Below are positions 5,989 to 7,434 of a stretch of 7,434 nt of DNA, one piece after another. The stretch's first letter is position 1; each line of letters begins with the position of its first letter. Source of the DNA: Verrucomicrobiaceae bacterium (GTDB lineage: Bacteria > Verrucomicrobiota > Verrucomicrobiae > Verrucomicrobiales > Akkermansiaceae); the NCBI GenBank assembly GCA_947372405.1, contig CANBTO010000242.1, positions 1 through 7,434 of the forward strand, read 5' to 3'. The notes under the pieces are model-generated. The model was not told where the DNA came from. It made no database searches and worked only from the letters and a program-made list of their open reading frames with translations. A program made the translations under genes and the position numbers.

Positions 5989-7095
5989 GTGAAACGCTCC
6001 CTTCGTCTTCTCTCCCTGGCGGCAGCCACCCTGGCTCTCATCCCCTGCTCCTGCACCTCGCCAAAAGTCGTCGAGCGGCCCCACAGTGTGGAAGGCCCGC
6101 CGAATTTCATCCCCGTACCTGGCAAGGCCGAACCGGACGACGTGGCGCGCTTCCTCGCCGGCAGGCCCGTAATGCGCGGCGAGATGCTTTCCAATCTCCA
6201 ACGCACCCCGGAATACGCCGCCCACGAGTCCGCCATGCGGGGCATGTGGACCGGCCTCACCCGCAACCGCGTCGCCAGCATGGAGGACTGGTCCCAGCAG
6301 CACCTCGTTTCCTCGACCTCCGCCAACCGCGTGCTCTTCTATCCATTCGGCGGACCGGACCTGCTGCATGCCGAAGCGATGTTCGGAAACATCCCGACCA
6401 AGATCCTGATGGGACTGGAACCTGTGGGCTGGCTGCCCGACGTGGAGGCCATGAGTGGAGCGGACGTGCTTGCCGCGCTTCCCGCCTACCGCGAGTCCAC
6501 CCACACCCAGATGCAGACCGGCTACTTCATCACCAAGGAAATGAGAACCCAGCTCGACGCCTCGGTGCTGCGCGGCGCCACGCCGATCGTGCTCGCCACC
6601 GTCTCGTTGATGGGTGGCACCATCCAGTCCGTGAGTGCGTTGCGGGTGGGTCCCTATCCGGCGGTGGACGTCCGTTACATGAACCGCGCCGGCGCCGCGC
6701 GTTCGGTGATCTATGTTTCCGGAGACCTCTCCAACAGCGGCTTCCACAACTACCGCGCCTTCCTCGATTCCTACGGCCGCGGCACCACCTACTTCAAGGC
6801 CGCCTCCTACCTCATGCACGAAAACAACTTCTCGGCGGCCCGCGACTATTTCCTGTCCGTTTCCGACAACATCGTCCAGGACGACTCGGGCATCCCCTTC
6901 CGCCACTTCAAGCCGGAGCAATGGAACGTGAAGTTCTACGGCAACTACCAGGCGCCGATCCCCTTGTTCTCCAACTACCTGCAACCGGACCTGCGTTCGG
7001 CCTACGCCGCCTTCCCCGGCCCGCCGCTCGACTTCGGTTCCGGCTATCACTACAGCGCGGAAACCGCCAACCTGCTCCACGCCGTGCACAAGTGA
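5989..7095 (+). CDS. Putative lipoprotein of an uncharacterised conserved family
   Basis: With the GTG at 5989 as start, this is a 368-residue protein opening with MKRSLRLLSLAAATLALIPC, a textbook exported n- and h-region with Cys at 20 and 22. The sequence before the cysteines (LIPC, PCSC) is a poor lipobox, so lipid attachment is likely but not certain. In-frame starts also exist at 5947 (ATG) and 5938 (TTG), but they put an unlikely segment before the signal. The mature part has YPFGGPD (118-124), ILMGLEPVGWLPD (139-151), KAASYLMH (270-277) and IVQDDSGIP (295-303). I recall similar motif strings in uncharacterised exported proteins of Bacteroidota and spirochaetes, but I cannot name a domain or reaction and none is claimed. 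I see no repeats and no further membrane segments. It follows the CBM9-like gene closely and may be co-transcribed with it. Confidence 0.75.
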   Translation: MKRSLRLLSLAAATLALIPCSCTSPKVVERPHSVEGPPNFIPVPGKAEPDDVARFLAGRPVMRGEMLSNLQRTPEYAAHESAMRGMWTGLTRNRVASMEDWSQQHLVSSTSANRVLFYPFGGPDLLHAEAMFGNIPTKILMGLEPVGWLPDVEAMSGADVLAALPAYRESTHTQMQTGYFITKEMRTQLDASVLRGATPIVLATVSLMGGTIQSVSALRVGPYPAVDVRYMNRAGAARSVIYVSGDLSNSGFHNYRAFLDSYGRGTTYFKAASYLMHENNFSAARDYFLSVSDNIVQDDSGIPFRHFKPEQWNVKFYGNYQAPIPLFSNYLQPDLRSAYAAFPGPPLDFGSGYHYSAETANLLHAVHK

Positions 7096-7109
7096 GGATT
7101 GCGCAATCC
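7096..7109. repeat. Perfect 14-base palindrome directly after the stop codon
   Basis: GGATTGCGCAATCC is its own reverse complement and begins at the base after the TGA of the putative lipoprotein gene. As RNA it can form a 5-bp stem with a GCGC loop. No T-run follows, so a factor-independent terminator is unlikely. As DNA it is the right shape for a dimeric regulator site, for example for the downstream ABC-F gene 142 bases away. Function is inference. Confidence 0.4.
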
Positions 7110-7153
7110 GGGCGTTGAGTCCCGCGGTGATGCCACACCCAGGCATACACCAA

Positions 7154-7177
7154 CCTTGCCCCTTGCCCCTTGCCCCT
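7154..7177. repeat. Short tandem repeat, 7-base unit TTGCCCC
   Basis: Three exact copies of TTGCCCC at 7156-7162, 7163-7169 and 7170-7176, with flanking bases extending the period to 3.4 copies. It lies in the non-coding spacer about 75 bases before the ABC-F start. Tracts of this kind can gain or lose units by slippage. Here a change would alter only leader or promoter spacing, not a reading frame, if the GTG at 7252 is the true start. The rest of the spacer (7110-7251) is C-rich and shows no clear promoter. Confidence 0.7.
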
Positions 7178-7251
7178 ATCGGACCAAAGCCACCGGCCGG
7201 CCCGCCGCTGAATTTCTTGCCCCCCGCCCACTCCTCCTCTACATCCCCGCC

Positions 7252-7434
7252 GTGCTCACGATCAAAAAGCTTACCAAGACCCTCGGCGGCCGCACCCTGC
7301 TCCGCGAGGCCGAAATGTCCATCAACTGGGGCGAACGCGTCGCCCTCGTCGGCCCGAACGGTGCTGGCAAGTCCACGCTCTTCCGCATGATCCTCGACGA
7401 GGACAGCCCCGACGAGGGCTCCATCGAGCGCGAC
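7252..7434 (+). CDS. ABC-F family ATPase, N-terminal part (partial)
   Basis: The frame from the GTG at 7252 to the window edge gives 61 residues starting MLTIKKLTKTLGGRTLLREA, then INWGERVALVGPNGAGKSTLFRMI. The Walker A motif is GPNGAGKST (34-42), and the spacing from start to Walker A is that of the first nucleotide-binding domain of ABC-F proteins (Uup/EttA/YheS type). These are soluble, duplicated ATPases without membrane domains that mostly act on ribosomes. 'LGGRTLL' followed by 'I..GERVALVGPNGAGKST' is typical of ABC-F and less so of transporter ATPases. The second half, the linker and the signature motifs lie outside, so the subfamily cannot be given. The frame stays open upstream through the C-rich spacer, but nothing there resembles protein. 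The GTG gives the normal family N-terminus; no good Shine-Dalgarno sequence precedes it. Confidence 0.85.
   Translation, partial: MLTIKKLTKTLGGRTLLREAEMSINWGERVALVGPNGAGKSTLFRMILDEDSPDEGSIERD

Noticed and set aside
6246..7118. Open frame of 290 codons on the + strand inside the lipoprotein gene
   Set aside because: It is a +1 shadow frame, rich in Arg, Pro and Leu with no motifs. The overlapping frame has a signal peptide and patterned conserved motifs.
5425..7146. Open frame of 573 codons on the - strand across the CBM9-like and lipoprotein genes
   Set aside because: It spans two well-supported + strand genes and their spacer. The product is His/Gly/Val-rich with no domain, typical of an antisense frame in GC-rich DNA.

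Overview
This is a GC-rich stretch of a bacterial chromosome. It is densely coding, with GTG and probably other non-ATG starts and mostly weak or absent Shine-Dalgarno sequences. A five-POTRA BamA shows that the organism has a Gram-negative outer membrane. The base composition, the secreted CBM9-like protein and the gene style suggest the PVC group, most likely Verrucomicrobiota (Luteolibacter- or Haloferula-like). That placement is inference from style and memory, not from a search.

Left block, + strand, 1-2092: the C-terminal end of a probable DoxX-family membrane protein, a small hotdog-fold acyl-CoA thioesterase starting 4 bases later, and a 523-residue FAD-dependent oxidoreductase of the COG2509 type. 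The spacing fits one transcription unit, although a small hairpin lies between the last two genes.

Middle, - strand, 2160-4541: bamA, the core subunit of the outer-membrane protein assembly machine, convergent with the oxidoreductase. Its transcript has a well-formed intrinsic terminator (a UUCG-capped hairpin followed by six U) that abuts the oxidoreductase stop codon.

Right block, + strand, from about 4644: a 240-base divergent intergenic region holds a possible bamA promoter and an 11-codon ORF with a good Shine-Dalgarno sequence. Then come an exported CBM9-like protein with an extra C-terminal domain, a probable lipoprotein of an uncharacterised family, a 157-base spacer with a palindrome and a short heptamer repeat, and the first 61 codons of an ABC-F ATPase that runs off the window.

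Three proteins (BamA, the CBM9-like protein, the putative lipoprotein) are envelope or exported. The others are housekeeping or metabolic. I see no mobile element, CRISPR array, tRNA, rRNA or defence system, and no convincing undescribed multi-gene system. The best leads are the uncharacterised lipoprotein family, the C-terminal domain of the CBM9-like protein, and the short leader ORF.
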